Source: Muricea muricata (Eukaryota > Cnidaria > Anthozoa > Malacalcyonacea > Plexauridae). Taken from it: 64,000 bases of DNA. Each line of letters begins with the position of its first letter. The first letter of the stretch is position 1. The stretch is taken from positions 3,415,001 to 3,479,000 of the forward strand of contig OY979723.1 in assembly GCA_963855995.1 (NCBI GenBank). The letters run 5' to 3'. A program made the translations under genes and the position numbers. The notes beneath the pieces are model-generated. The model worked only from the letters and a program-made list of their open reading frames with translations. It was not told where the DNA came from and did no database searches. Positions 46,741 through 59,250 of this stretch are shown here, one piece after another.

Positions 46741-49700
46741 AGTTAAGTAAACTAAGATAGTGTGTATTTTGCCATAAAAGGCATGCACTGCAAGCATTTA
46801 GCAGAAAGTGAGAACTTTCTGCAGTGAAGACAAACTAAAGCAACAATGGTAGGCTATTGTACATTTTTGCAATTTGAGTGTTTACCACACCGAAATTTAC
46901 GGAAATTTTGATTGGTGTTTAATTGATCAGACATTGGTTGTGATAAATCACTCTGGACAACCCGCATGATTTCATTCTGGAAGTCAATTGCATTAAAAAC
47001 ATTGAAATGATTGCTCTTCTTTGGGTGTTGCACTGCTGAGTGGACCTTCGCGTTGCTTACTATTCTGTGGCAAAATGAAGACGGTTAATCAAATACTAAT
47101 TTTAAACACGGGGGACAAATGGGGCACGACAACATACTCAAATATTATGATAGCAGCGAAATTAAGGAGGTTGAGTTTGCAAATCATATTTTACTGAATA
47201 CCGGCAGCGACTATAGACGGCTGAGCACTTTTATTGGCCAAAATATGGAGTTGACTGGCTGGGATACTGGTAGTTTATTGAGTAATGAGACATACGCGGA
47301 CACCTAAAAACAAGCCAAATGAAGTCAGCCACAATAAAAATATTTTCAGTGTATAGTCCCATCCAATAATAGTGAGTTGATCAAACAAAACAGAAGCAAT
47401 AGCTCAGTTTCACTAACGTGATACTTTTAGCGCTTGGTGGCAAACTCTAATTAGTATAAATTTCAGGTGACTATTCATTTTTCTGCATTCTGATGGGTCA
47501 AGATTCAGTGTCTCTTAAGTGATAGTCACTGGCTAGTGACTGGCTAGTGACTATAGCTTTTTTCTATAAAGTAATAAATTTGAAGTGAATTTTTATAAAG
47601 TTTTGTTGATTATTATTTTCAAACACATGCAAATTTACACTAAAACAATTAGTCGCCTCGGGCTCGGTAAATATATAGGCTTGTAATCAGCTTGCTTTTG
47701 GCGACTAATTGTGGAATAGAAACCAGTGGCAAAGCCAGCCCGACATTTGGTCATGCAAATGCAAATTTTTCTGTATTTATAAACCGTATAAGAAACAATT
47801 TCTAAAGGAATGAATAATGATAATGATTTAAATTTGCCAAATTACCAAATTGTCGGGCTGGCTCCGTTTCTGTTAGAAACAAGGTATGATAATATCGAGT
47901 ATAGTATTCATCATAGGTATTGACCTGATCTTGGGTGGCACGTATATACAATTTAATGAAATTTGCTCTCTTCCACAAGGCAGAAAAAGGCAATATGTGT
48001 AAACTTTACCACCAATTAGCGTTGTCGTATGTAAAAGTATTGAGCGAAATTCACTTGTATTATATACCTGGCACGAAAATTCCGTAGATAATTTATTTTC
48101 GGGGACCTTTTCAAAACAATGTGAATGAGATCATGAAGTTTTTTTCATATCGGTTTGTTTTTAAATTACTTTTGAGATATTTTTACACCAAACATGCAAG
48201 ATGTCTGTAAAAATAGGAACAGGGGTGACCTTTCGTAACAAAAATTAAAAATATCAAATGACTTATACAAGTACACAGAAGCTTGAAAAGGGATTTTCGG
48301 CATGGTCTTTCAAATGGGCTTATATGTCCATACCCAGTACATAAAAATTTGCCAAGCATTGGACAAAAAAGAGTAAGCTGTAAAGATTATTTGATCGATG
48401 TTGAAAATTTAAGTGCAACAACAACTTACGGAAACTTTCGTAATTCAAATATTTAAAATATTTATCGCATTCCAAACATCAGGCTTTAATTATTGTATTG
48501 AAGCCATATTCTACCACATCCTTGGGTAGATAGAAAGTACATAATGAAGTTTAGAACAATTTTAGTCATTGCTTTTAAATGTCTGCTAAATTTTCGAATT
48601 CATTTTCTTACCATTTGCAAAGCTTCATAAAACATCCACTTTCCTTCCGCGTTGCCTTGTTGACCTCTTGTCCGAGTTTTATTACTGAGTTGACAATTCA
48701 AAGCATATTTGTTTGACTTATGTCTGTAGTTGAAACCGGCACATGTTGATGTTTGAAGACATATCAAGGAACATTGAACTTGAGAATGGATTGCATGAAT
48801 GAATATAACGTCTTCTTCTGGCAAAGTCTCGCCTGTTAATAGAAATAATTGGTGATGACATTCCAATGTTGAATTTGTGTTCGAACATATTTTCATGCAT
48901 AAGTTATAACATTTTGGATCAACCAAAGTACATAAACGCTTCCGAAAAGTTACATAACAATTTAGGAACGTATTTTTGATCGCAATGACGTCAAACTAAT
49001 AAATATCATAATAAGAAAACTTCTATGTACTGTTCGTCATTTTTTAAGAAAAACGTTCAGCAACAGTCTGATATAGTATGTGAACTGGTCCAGTATGCAC
49101 CAAGCTTAGAACACGACTTGCGTTTTCAGAATAAACTGGTTCCTTACAAATGCAAAACAAACCGTTTTAAAAATTCGTACATTCCATCGTCTATTAAGAT
49201 CTTTAACGAAAACTGTTGAATAGTAGTAAATTTTTACATCTAGATAGCTAAAGTTTTCACTCTTATAGATTTTACATAATCAATCAATTACTTATTAAAT
49301 GTAAGCATAATACTACATAGTTACATTTCTAATGCTTGTAATATTTGACGTATTTCAATTCTTGTAGTTGCAAAGTCATTTATCTTTGATAAACACAAAC
49401 ACATAATTATTGAATGAATAAATTAATAAGGATATTTACATGCTGTTTCTAGTTTGTTGGCCGTTTATGAAATTCTTTTTGCTCGTCATTGATAAAGCAT
49501 TTCTATACCTTTGAATCGCATAAGTCACATTTTGGTCTCTTAGATTTAGATGAATAATTGCTTTGTTTAATGAGATTCCTCTACGAAACTCATTACGAAT
49601 GTGCCGCTGCGATCGCCATTATTAAAGTGTGGAAAAGCAACAAAAAAATTAAAAACGCAATCTTCGGGTAGGTAGATGTTTCTTCCATGTACTTAAGAAC

Positions 49701-50230
49701 AGCAAAATTGATAAATTTCATTTTGGTGCATTCTTAATTGAATCCTAAATGTCGTAAACCTACATCTTGAACTGTATACTGCCTGCGTGGGCGCTGTACG
49801 AGATCAAGACATAATGCCATACAGAAATAACTACATTATAAGTGGGGATTCATTTTAAAACACTCTAATAATATAAACCTCGGAAGTAATTTATAATGTT
49901 CATATGCATTATTACTGTTTGTGTCAAGAACTTTTTAAACTAAAAAACTGATGTTATAAAAGTGAAACTTTCCCAGCACACATGATGAATTATTATATAG
50001 GAGAGTAATAATATCTTTGGCATAAAGGAAAGTTATTTGTCCATATAATATAAATAATAACAAATGCAATGATTTTCATCAAGTAGTAGATGGCCCTTAC
50101 CCTGACATGGCACTTTTGTAAAGTATTTTTCACTCTTCAAAGATGATTCTTCCGGTCTGCATTGAGTAAGAGCGTCGAGCGAAGTAGAAAAGAATAACAA
50201 CAGTAGATTTACGGCAATGGTTGTCATCAT
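46007..50230 (-). CDS. Gene 6: secreted PAN-discoidin protein
   Basis: Exons: 50101-50230, 48612-48832, 46704-46731, 46298-46617, 46007-46150. They total 843 nt (280 residues plus TAA), phases 1-0-1-0. Signal peptide MMTTIAVNLLLLFFSTSL with TQC. PAN: PEEDVIFIHAIHSQVQC, CAGFNYRHKS, NCQLSNKTRTRG, close to gene 4. Microexon: DNKQTELQPG. Discoidin: NDQITASSKYNNN, NQWLQVDFQRS, ITEISTQGRGRHGQ, ending SMRVEFYGCFV. The discoidin half is nearly the same as gene 7, whereas the PAN half is close to gene 4. Intron 1 holds a LINE tail (49012 to about 49410). Confidence 0.86.
47718..47876. mobile_element. MITE with AAAGCCAGCCCGACA ends in gene 6 intron 2
   Basis: GCAAAGCCAGCCCGACATTTGGT is inverted at 47848-47870 (ACCAAATTGTCGGGCTGGCT). 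A smaller inverted pair, CAATTAGTCGCC / GGCGACTAATTG, lies just before it at about 47648-47712. Confidence 0.6.
49012..49410 (+). mobile_element. 5'-truncated LINE tail in gene 6 intron 1
   Basis: The frame at 49025-49219 ends VPYKCKTNRFKNSYIPSSIK and then stops. This is the conserved C-terminal end of CR1/L2-type reverse transcriptase ORFs (RTNRFKNSFIPxxIRL, recalled). The gene 4 intron lacks the block, so it inserted in the gene 6 lineage, antisense to the gene. Confidence 0.7.
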
Positions 50231-50342
50231 CTCTTCTTAAAAGAGCGCATTAACTTTAACGTAGCGCAATCGAGTTTGAAATTATTATGTTTATCAAGCA
50301 ACTGCAGCAATAATGTTGAGCGCAAGGAATTAATTCAGTCAA

Positions 50343-50348
50343 TTTATA
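50343..50348 (-). promoter_or_regulatory. TATA box of gene 6 (class II core promoter)
   Basis: TATAAATTGACTGAA lies on the minus strand, about 115 nt before the ATG. A duplicate of this promoter at 52826 to about 53050 has TATAAAT changed to AGTAAATAT. Confidence 0.55.
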
Positions 50349-50828
50349 CAATTAACAAGCTAGAGTTTAATTTCCTGTTGAAGTCGTCGCATTGACTTAT
50401 CTTTCCTTGCTGTATTTAGCTATATTTCGAACATATTTGAGCACGTCTTCCAGATTTTTTAAAGCAATAATTTGGCTGAAAGCTATGTTCATGCACGCAG
50501 TTTTGCTAAGCATAATGTAAATTGGTTTTAATCATTTAAAGAATACGATCATATTGTGGCAACCCCGCTGATGTCAACGGTCCCCATGATACGCAGCTTT
50601 TACGCAGCGAATACGGTTAGTGGAATTAAGGTGGTGATAGATCTGTTTTATTTTTATTACAATTCACAATAAGGCACGCAGTGTCACTGCAACAGCATGT
50701 TCCAGTTGCTGTGGATCCGTACTGTCTGCATATGTTGAATTATTTATACCTGGCGGAAAATTCTCGAAGCACAAGAGATCAACTAAAGGAATTAACCTTG
50801 GTTTCGCGGTCGAGACACGAACGAACCG

Positions 50829-51081
50829 CATTGATCTGTATAATACGCATCCAGTTTCATCTTGTGAAGTCAACAGAAATATAACAAATTTAGAGTATCA
50901 AGAGGGCGAACAATCAACATTTCCAACATGTAAATTAATAAACTTTATTGTAAGGCAATTTACGGAAAATGAAGATTGCTCTTTTACACCCGCAAAGAAC
51001 ACTGGACCTGGAGTACCAAGAGGGCGGCGATGACTTCAAAATGTAGTTGTGAATGTGTGATCCAGTTTTATACAGATCAAC
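50829..51081. mobile_element. MITE with TTGATCTGTATAATACGCATCC ends
   Basis: The left end (CATTGATCTGTATAATACGC) and right end (GATCCAGTTTTATACAGATCAA) are inverted. The interior shares ACACCCGCAAAGAACACTGG, in opposite orientation, with the 10060-10330 MITE. The gene 7 copy begins at about 56250 but is truncated. Confidence 0.6.
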
Positions 51082-51854
51082 AGTTAACCTCTTGTGCTTC
51101 CCAAATATACACATACTTAATTACGCTTAATTGTAATACACATAGAAAGCAATTTTATTCCAGTGTGAATTATTAATGCTTTTGCGTCTCAAGAAAGACA
51201 TGTTATAATAATGAATTCATTTTATTTTCATGCAATAAATTTTATAATACAGTGTTTGGATTACTTTGCCTGCTCATGGACAATGTAAATTGCCCCAAAA
51301 AAGCTCAAGACTATTTTAAAACATTGATTGTGGCTCAATCTTTATCACCAGGCGCTCATATAAAGTGAAGGTAAAAACAATACTTCTCAATGCTTATCGT
51401 AGTGCAAATTATATTTGAAACAAGAGGAACTATATTTATGGCGGTGTTCGCCCATATGAATAATTTAGAGCATCTTTTTATCACGGAAACCGTTAACGCT
51501 GATAATCACAATGCTATAATCAACGGTGTGTATATATAGCTTATTCTCAAATCTTATTTATCATTTAAACTATATTAATAGAAGTCATTTCTTAAAACTT
51601 ATTTTCCAATTTCCATCATTTTCTTGTTCCATTAACCATCAACTGAACAAGCCTGATACTTACGACACACAGAAAAAGTGTATTTTTTGCATAATGATAT
51701 CGCACATTAGCTTCATTATCTATTTTCAGTAGTCGCATTGCTAAACTTCCAAGCTCATATGGAATGTTATTTAAATTATAGCCTTGTGTTATTCACAAGG
51801 TGTCTCTCGATGTTTTATGACAGACATGATTTCAAAATAGTATATGACACTTAC

Positions 51855-51977
51855 CCTCACCAGATACTTTTGCAAAGTATTTCTGTTTGATGAAAGACGT
51901 CTGCATTTACTGGCAATGATTATTGAAATAGAGAAAATTAACAAAAGTAAATTTATCTCGAGAATAACTTTCATCAT
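51855..51977 (-). pseudogene. Orphan exon 1 with 10-nt deletion
   Basis: It matches gene 7 exon 1 (57563-57695). The signal peptide MMKVILEINLLLLIFSISI is intact, but ten bases after SKCR (the QEES codons) are missing, so the frame shifts before the PAN start and the phase no longer fits the PAN exon. The GT donor remains. It could still encode a short secreted peptide, but not a PAN protein. Confidence 0.8.
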
Positions 51978-52534
51978 CTCTCGTCGGAGCATTCGGATAT
52001 CGAGTTTACGTTCGTTGCATGAAGAAGGAACTGCAGCAATGATGCATGGCGCCAGTAACTAACCATATCAGTCAATCTTGTTCATTTCCTGTCGAATTCT
52101 TCGCTTTAAAGAATGTTAAATAAATTACTATTTGGCAAATAAATGACCCATTTTTTTGTGGCTTCCTGGTGACAAACTGCAAATCTACTGAAATCTAAAC
52201 TCGAACGTTTTATTGTAAGATTTCAAGAAATTGTTTTATAGACACGGACCGATCATATTGTATTCACCCTGCAATGCGCTTTTAGGACGGAATAGGCCGT
52301 TTTTAATGCGTCGTCAAGTTACACAGCGATTTTTCAAAGCACGAAGCTCGATTTCGTTTCAATTTTGTTGCAATTTCATAAAAAGAAAACGCAATCAAAT
52401 GTGTTTTTGCTCATTTCAGTGGCACTTACTAAATTATATTGCATCAGTGATGTTTTAGTCCCCACGTGAGTAAACGGGGCGTCGGCCGTCGGACGTAAAC
52501 CAGGGATATATAGCGCGGATGTGAACGCTGTGAT

Positions 52535-52710
52535 CAGGTCCGAAACTAAAGCGTTAATTGGGGGGTTTATATTCATATATTCACGTTCTGCCCGACGAAT
52601 TTCTTTTGAAATCAGTTGTCATTACCGTTGATTTCAAACGAAATTCGTCGGGCAGAACGCGAATATATGAATATGCAGCCCCCCCAATTAACGCTTTAGT
52701 TTCGGCCCTG
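52535..52710. mobile_element. hAT-like MITE copy B
   Basis: CAGGTCCGAAACTAAAGCG...CGCTTTAGTTTCGGCCCTG, flanked by GCTGTGAT / ACTGTGAT. The inner arms are the same as copy A (15225-15406). The gene 7 flank shows the empty site (CCTGTGATAAAG, near 58230). Confidence 0.85.
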
Positions 52711-53973
52711 ACTGTGATAAAGCTGGCAGAGGGCAAACTCGTTAAATATCACTGGTAGGTTACCTATATGTCATGAGGGAATTGCATTTATTAAAATAGG
52801 AAATAAACGTTTCCATGCTAAAATTAAAGAGCGCATTAACTTTACCGTAGCGCAATCGAGTTTGTAATTATTATGTTTATCAAGCAACTGCAGCAATAAT
52901 GTTGAGCGCCAGGAATTAATTCAGTCAATATTTACTATTAACAAGCTAAAGTTTAATTTCCCGTTGAAGTCGACTTATCTTTCGTTGCTGTATTTAGCTA
53001 TATTTCGAATATATTCGTGCACGTTTGCCGAATTTTTAAAACAATAATTTGGCTGAAAGCTATGTTCGCGCAGTTTTGCTAAGCTTTATGTAAATTGGTT
53101 TTAATCATTTAAAAAATACGATCAAATTGTGGCAGCCCTGCAGATGTCAACGGTCCCCATGATACGCAGCTTTTCGCGAATACGTCGTCAAATTGTACGA
53201 AGCAATAATAATAAGTATGATAAAACACAATCGAGTGTCAATTAAGTATATAAATTTGTGGTAAATTTACTATCGCAAATCTTCCAACCCTTAAGCTCAG
53301 ATTTTCATCAGTGCTTATATAAGGAGGAGAAGGAAGAATAGAACATGCAAAGAACATGCAAGAAACTTATAATTTGAGTGTGTTTCTAGTGGAACCTTGC
53401 TGCAATCAATCACATCAGTGCTGGAAACGAAGGTTATTATGCCTCAGCTGAGTCAAACGCTGCCGTGGACTAAAACCCGGGATGAGAGTTATTACTCTGC
53501 CCGACCTAATTTACATCCGTGATTAAAAGAGCCAGTAGCTCAGTGCAAAGTTTTTCAATTATCGCTGGTTGGTCATTTTCATCTATCTTATTATTAATAT
53601 GATGTTTTTTGTTATAAGAAAAATTTTGATTGAAAAAAGTTTGGATACTCAGATATAGAGGGAAAAACAATGCTAGCGCTAAGTATACATAGTAAAAATA
53701 AAATCGAAAGCAACTAGTAGATAGACGTAACGCATAATTATATTGCTCGCTACTAATAATTCAAAAGTAAATTCAAAATGGCTTTATCTTACAGCTAATT
53801 AATTCTTTTTTTCTCTACATTCTGAATTTCACGTTGTTCGATTCTACAAATTGAAATATTATTTAACTGATAGTATTGCACACAAATGATCATTCTGATC
53901 TGTACAGAGTGCATTTCAGTGTACTATTTTTCTAATAATGTGTCATGGGAAAGGTGCTAGAAAATCAACAGTG

Positions 53974-56900
53974 CTATTTTCTTTGAATTAACACCGATGA
54001 AGTTAGACCACTCTGAGAGAAACAACCATAAAATTCCACTCTCATGGAGATATGTCCTGCCCAGGTTTTTGGATGAACGCGAATGAATCTTGCCTTTACA
54101 GCAGGTGAAATATCATGATACACAATAGAATTGACGTCGTAATTTCCCTGGAAAACCTAAAATCAAAGCAAAAATCACACTGATGGGCTAATTGAATCTT
54201 TCAAATCTAGTTAAGAAAGCATAACCACATTTATCCTGACAGAGTGGCCTATACAGAAACAATTGCTATTTTGTTTTACAATAGAGCTCTGCACTGTTCA
54301 TCTTACCTTAACATTCATACCCTCGGTTTTAAAACTCTGAAAATTACTTTCATCATCGCTGAATGAAACCGTGTAACTTTTGACAAACTGCCCATGTCGT
54401 CCTCGTCCCTGAGTGCTTATTTCTGTAATTATGGTGGATCTTTGAAAATCCACCTGTAACCACTGGTTCTGATCGTTTGTCTTCGCAGCCCACGCCCCGC
54501 CGTTTTTATTGAAATTCAATCTCGCATTGGGTGCCCGATTATTGTTATTGTACTTGCTCGATGCAGTGATCTGGTCATCGCTTATTTCACCATTTTCCAT
54601 TCCGAGAGCTTTTCCATTTCTACAACCTAAACACTCTAGCGAATGAAAGTTTTGACATTAATTCCTTACTGGTTCGAGGACATACCACTTAACACGAAGT
54701 AGAAATACAAACCTGGTTGTAATTTTGTTTGCTCGTTGTTCTAAAAACAAGTTAAATAATGTTAGATCATTTGTGGTTTGCCATAAAATGCTGCATGGCC
54801 GTGGTTCACTCCCACTGACAGCAAGCGAGCGCTTTCTTTATAGCAAAGACAAATTAAACACGACAAGCCCATGGTTTTTGATAATTTCGTTATTAGGCAC
54901 ATCCTGAGAACCTAGTGGATATCTTAATAGGCATCGAACTCAATCTATTGGTTTATTCACTGACAAAATTTGGACAGTGCACAGTCAGCTCGTCCTTATT
55001 CTTTATATTTGAATAGTATAGGGAACTAAAGATTCAGTCCAGTTCTGAAAGTCAATTGCGTTAAAATGCTGTCTGCTATTATTCTGGTATCTTCTCTTTA
55101 TTTAGTGTTCCGTGGCAATGCTAAGAGGTTATAATGAAATCTAGCAATTCAATATGCCAACCACGCTATTACACGAGATGGTTTATATGTATCTGTTAGT
55201 ATCTATCATATTCTAGCGATCATGGCCTCGCTCGATGATCATGAGAAACGAAATCGAAAGCAAAATCGTCAAGAAAATTTTGTAGCAGAAAAATATTATA
55301 AAATAAGTACAGACAATCAAATTTAACTGTTTTTCACTTTCAATTATGTAGTTAAAATTAGTTATATAAGATTATTAGTTATAATATAAACTGTTCACTT
55401 AAAAGCATGAAAATACAGTTCTAGCACGAAAATAAAAGTAGTGCCTGTAGCATTTTGTAATGTGGGCACAGTATAGCAAATAGGCAGAAAAGGGCGCTAA
55501 GCAGTGCCGCGTTATTTTTATAAATCTTACTGAATACTGGATGCAGTCAGCTAGATCAGCGTTGTTGTTAGTTAGGAAGAAAACGGGACAGGGATGGAGG
55601 TCTTGTAATAAAATGTACTGTATATATAATGCAGTATATGCTAACCTTGCCTGTCCGTGCATTCCCTATGTGCTATGGTCATTATTCGTTCAGGTCCTCG
55701 TAGAATAACACCATTTATTGCAATAGCTGACGAAGTTTAGAAGTTAGTAGTTATGACGATTTGTGGAATTTTAGTCTATGTTTCTTACCATTTGCAAATC
55801 TTTATAAAACGTCCACTCTCCTTTTGCACCAGTTCGATATTTATTCTTTTCTTGTGTTTTCTTGCTCAATTGGCAGTTTACAGCATATTTGTTTGACTTT
55901 GATCTGTAGTTGTAACCGAAACATGGTAACGTTTGAAGGCATTTTAAAGAACATTCAACTTTGAAATGGACTGCATAACTGGATATATCTTCTTTGGGTA
56001 ACGTCCTGCCTGTTTTTGCAAATATTCGATAAACGATAAAATGATAAGTGGAATTAAGGTGGTGATAGATCTGTTTTATTTTTATTACGATTCACCACAA
56101 GGCAGGCAGTGTCGCTGCAACAGGATGTTCCAGTTGCTGTGAATCCGTACGGTCTGGATTTGTTGAATTTTTTGTACTTGGCGGAAAATTCTCGAAGGAC
56201 AAGAGAGATCAACTACACGAATTAAACTTTCGGTTTCGGGGGCGAGCTAACTGCACTGATCTGTATAATAAGCAGTTGCATCTTGTGAAGCCAACAAAAA
56301 TATAACAAATTTAGTGTATCAAGATGGCGGAGAATCAACAGTTCCAAAAATACTTTACTAAATATAAATAAATATACTTTATTTTGATAGAAAATGAAAA
56401 TTCTGTTCAAGAGATTACTCTTCGATTACATGGGTGAGATAGGAAAATTGCACGCGAGCTATTTTAATTTTAGAAATTTAAAAAAAAACAAGTTCTAAAA
56501 CTCAAAATACAAACAAAACGTTATTTTTATGTTTCGATGCACGCTTTTTGATACTTCGTACTGTCAAGTGAGAAGATAATACGAAAATACAAGCAAAAAA
56601 TCGGTCGGAGGCAATACTAAACAAAATTATCGCGGCTAACACCATTCTATACGTACAAGGAAGCCAAAAGACAATATACAAGCCATTTAACAATAAATTT
56701 AATAATACAGTGTTTTAATTACTTTGACTGCTCATGAATATGTATGTATGTAAATTACCATCCAAAAAGCTCAAGGATATTTTGAAACGATTATAGAGTA
56801 GTTGCTCAATCTTTATCAACAGGCGCTAATATAAAGTGAAGGTAAAATAATGCTTCTCAATGCTTACTGTAGTACAAATTATGTTTAGAATAAGAGAATT

Positions 56901-57695
56901 ATATTTATGAGCGAACACGCATGCATGTGAATAATTTAGAGCCTTTTTCGATCGCGGAAACCGTTAACGCTGATAATTACAATGCTATAATCAACGGTAT
57001 ATGCTATATAGTTTTTTTTTCAAATCTTATTTATCAATCAAACTGTATTAATAGAAGTCATTTCCTAAGAATTATCTTCCAATTTCCAAAATGTTATATA
57101 AAACTTTGGAAATTAATTTGATAAACAGTTTTTAAAGAAACCTTTTCTTGATAATTACAAGCAATAAAGTGCTATCGTCTTCAAGTATATTTTTAATTAA
57201 ATCTCACCTATCGTACAAATGATGTCTATATAATGTAATACAGAAACAACTCTACAATATAAGCTAGCGAAGATTTATTTTAAAAACTGTAAGCGTTGCA
57301 TGAGTACAAGTATTAGTTTAATTGATGTCGTCATCACTTTCTTGTTCCATTAACCATCAACTGAGCCTGATACTTACGACACACTGAGTGTATTTTTTGC
57401 ATAAGGATACCGCAAATTACATTATCTATTTTCAGTAGTTGCATTGCTAAATTTCAAAACTTATACATGAAATGTTATTTAAATTATAGCCTTGTGTTAT
57501 TCACAAGCTGTCTATCGATGCTTTATAACAGACACGATTTCAAAATAGTAGAAGGCACTTACCCTGACCAGGCACTTTTGCAAAGTATTTCTGTTTGATG
57601 AAAGACGATTCTTCCTGTCTGCATTTACCGGCAGTGATGATTGAAATAGATAAAACTAACAATAGTAAATTTATCTCGACAATAACTTTCCTCAT
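53974..57695 (-). CDS. Gene 7: secreted PAN-discoidin protein with extended C-terminus
   Basis: Exons: 57563-57695, 55789-56009, 54713-54740, 54307-54626, 53974-54156. They total 885 nt (294 residues plus TAG), phases 1-0-1-0. Exon 1 starts MRKVIVEINLLLLVLSISI with GKC. The PAN domain is the most divergent (PKEDISSYAV, ECSLKC, PCFGYNYRSKS, NCQLSKK, then TGAKGEW). Microexon: NNEQTKLQPG. The discoidin part is near-identical to gene 6. The stop used by gene 6 after FYGCFV is absent, giving a 15-residue tail (FSQSGLTSSVLIQRK). Its upstream region lacks the TATAAAT found in genes 4-6. Confidence 0.84.
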
Positions 57696-58408
57696 CTCTC
57701 GTCGGAGTATTCGGATATCGAGCTTACGTACGTTGAATGAAGAAGGAACTGCAGCAATAATCTAGAGCGCCAGCAATTAATCAATCAGTCAATCTCGTTT
57801 ATTTCCTGCTCACGTCTTCGCTTTAAAGGACGTTAAATAAATTATTATTTGGCAAATAAATGACCCATCGTTTTTGTGGCTTAATGGCGACAAACTGCAA
57901 ATCTACTGCAACCTAAACTCGAACGTTTTTATTGTAAGATTTCAAGAAATTGTTTTAAATACTTTGATAGACACGGACCGATCATACTGTATTTACCCCG
58001 CAATGCGCTTTTAGGACGGAATAAGCAGTTTAATGCGCCGTCAAACTGCACAGCGATTTTTCAAAGCACGAAGCTCGATTTTGTTTCAATTTCGTTGCAA
58101 TTTCATAAAAAGGAAACGTAATCAAATGTGTTTTCGCTCATTTCAGTGGCACTAGCTAAATTATATTGCGTCAGTGATGTTTTAGTCCCCGCGTGAGTAA
58201 ACTTGGCGTCGGGACGTAAACAGATATGTACACCTGTGATAAAGCTGGCGGAGGGCAAAATTCGATCGTTAAGTATCACTATAGTAGGTACCTATATGTC
58301 ATGAGGGAAGGGCAGTTATTAAAATAGGAAATGAACGTTTTCATGCTAAAACATGCAGAAACAAAAACAACCTTCAAAAACTTTATCTAGGTTTATGTGT
58401 TGTACTTA

Positions 58409-58653
58409 TGGGGCCGGTTGTTCAAAAATCGGTAAGCTTAACCCTGGGTGATTAGCGTATAGTTCGAATGTGATTTCAGGGCAGCTTGTTTGTAAGTTTG
58501 GAAATGTTTTTACACAAATCTTGTCTGGAATAATTGTTTTGGTATCTGAAGTTTTGAAAGAAACGGACATGTAGAAACACATAGCTAAACTAAAACAGTG
58601 GTTTAAATTTTAACCCTAGGTTTGTGCTAACCCAGCTTTGAACAACTGGCCCA
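58409..58653. mobile_element. MITE with GGGCCGGTTGTTCAAA ends
   Basis: TGGGGCCGGTTGTTCAAA...TTAACCCTGGG faces CCTAGGTTTGTGCTAACCCAGC...TTGAACAACTGGCCCA. It is 245 bp and non-coding. It lies in the spacer between genes 7 and 8. Confidence 0.7.
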
Positions 58654-59250
58654 TGGCCAAGAAAGGCTGGCAAAATACTCAAAACAAGATTTTTTTGCCA
58701 TCGAAAAACTTTCAGCCGCCATCTTGGTTTCTCTACTGGTAGAATATGAGCTAATATCCTACCAGTAGAGGAACAAATCAGATTACAGAATACTTAATAT
58801 CCATTAGCAGTCTATATAATAAGAACAGTCATTTCAATCAATTTTGTTAAAGTTAATAATTTTACATAATAAAGCGGGTAATTTGACCCCTAACCCAAAA
58901 TATCTCAAATCTGTGCAAGGAGTGATACGTGAAATCCCCAAATTTACAATCCCAGTAACGAGTGGCATCGATATAGGATGAACGAAAACTATTATAATGT
59001 GCCATCAAATACTGCTCCAGGGATGCATAAATAGTGTTATTTCAAAGTTTACTTTATTTTCCTCAAATTTATTTTTCGTTTATTATTCAGTAATTTGGAG
59101 AGAAGGCGATGACATAAAGCCAGATGACCTAGAAAATGTTACTAATTAGGTTTGATAATTAGGTTTGATTAGATCCAATAGGATCAACCTAAAATTCTGT
59201 ATAATTCTTATTAAAACGAATGATTATACAAATGTAAAAATAAGCGTAAA
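58654..59250. other. Spacer downstream of gene 8, no gene seen
   Basis: AT-rich. A short inverted pair, CTACTGGTAGAATATGAGC / ATATCCTACCAGTAGAGG, lies at 58733-58770. I see no coding signal. Confidence 0.45.

Larger units (their letters stand above)
50606..52800 (-). repeat. Embedded duplicate of the gene 7 5' region (56041-58335)
   Basis: It parallels 56041-58335 from GTGGTGATAGATCTGTTTTA through exon 1 and its upstream flank (GCGCTTTTAGGACGGAATA, TTTTAGTCCCxCGTGAGTAA). It is bounded by two copies of the gene 6 upstream sequence (50240-50605 and 52826-53180). A hAT-like MITE (52535-52710) is private to this copy. Confidence 0.8.

Noticed and set aside
46289-46741. 150-residue protein with an N-terminal extension before the gene 6 discoidin exon
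   Set aside because: The extension is read through the acceptor and the intron containing the microexon. Paralogues show a splice acceptor at 46618-46619.
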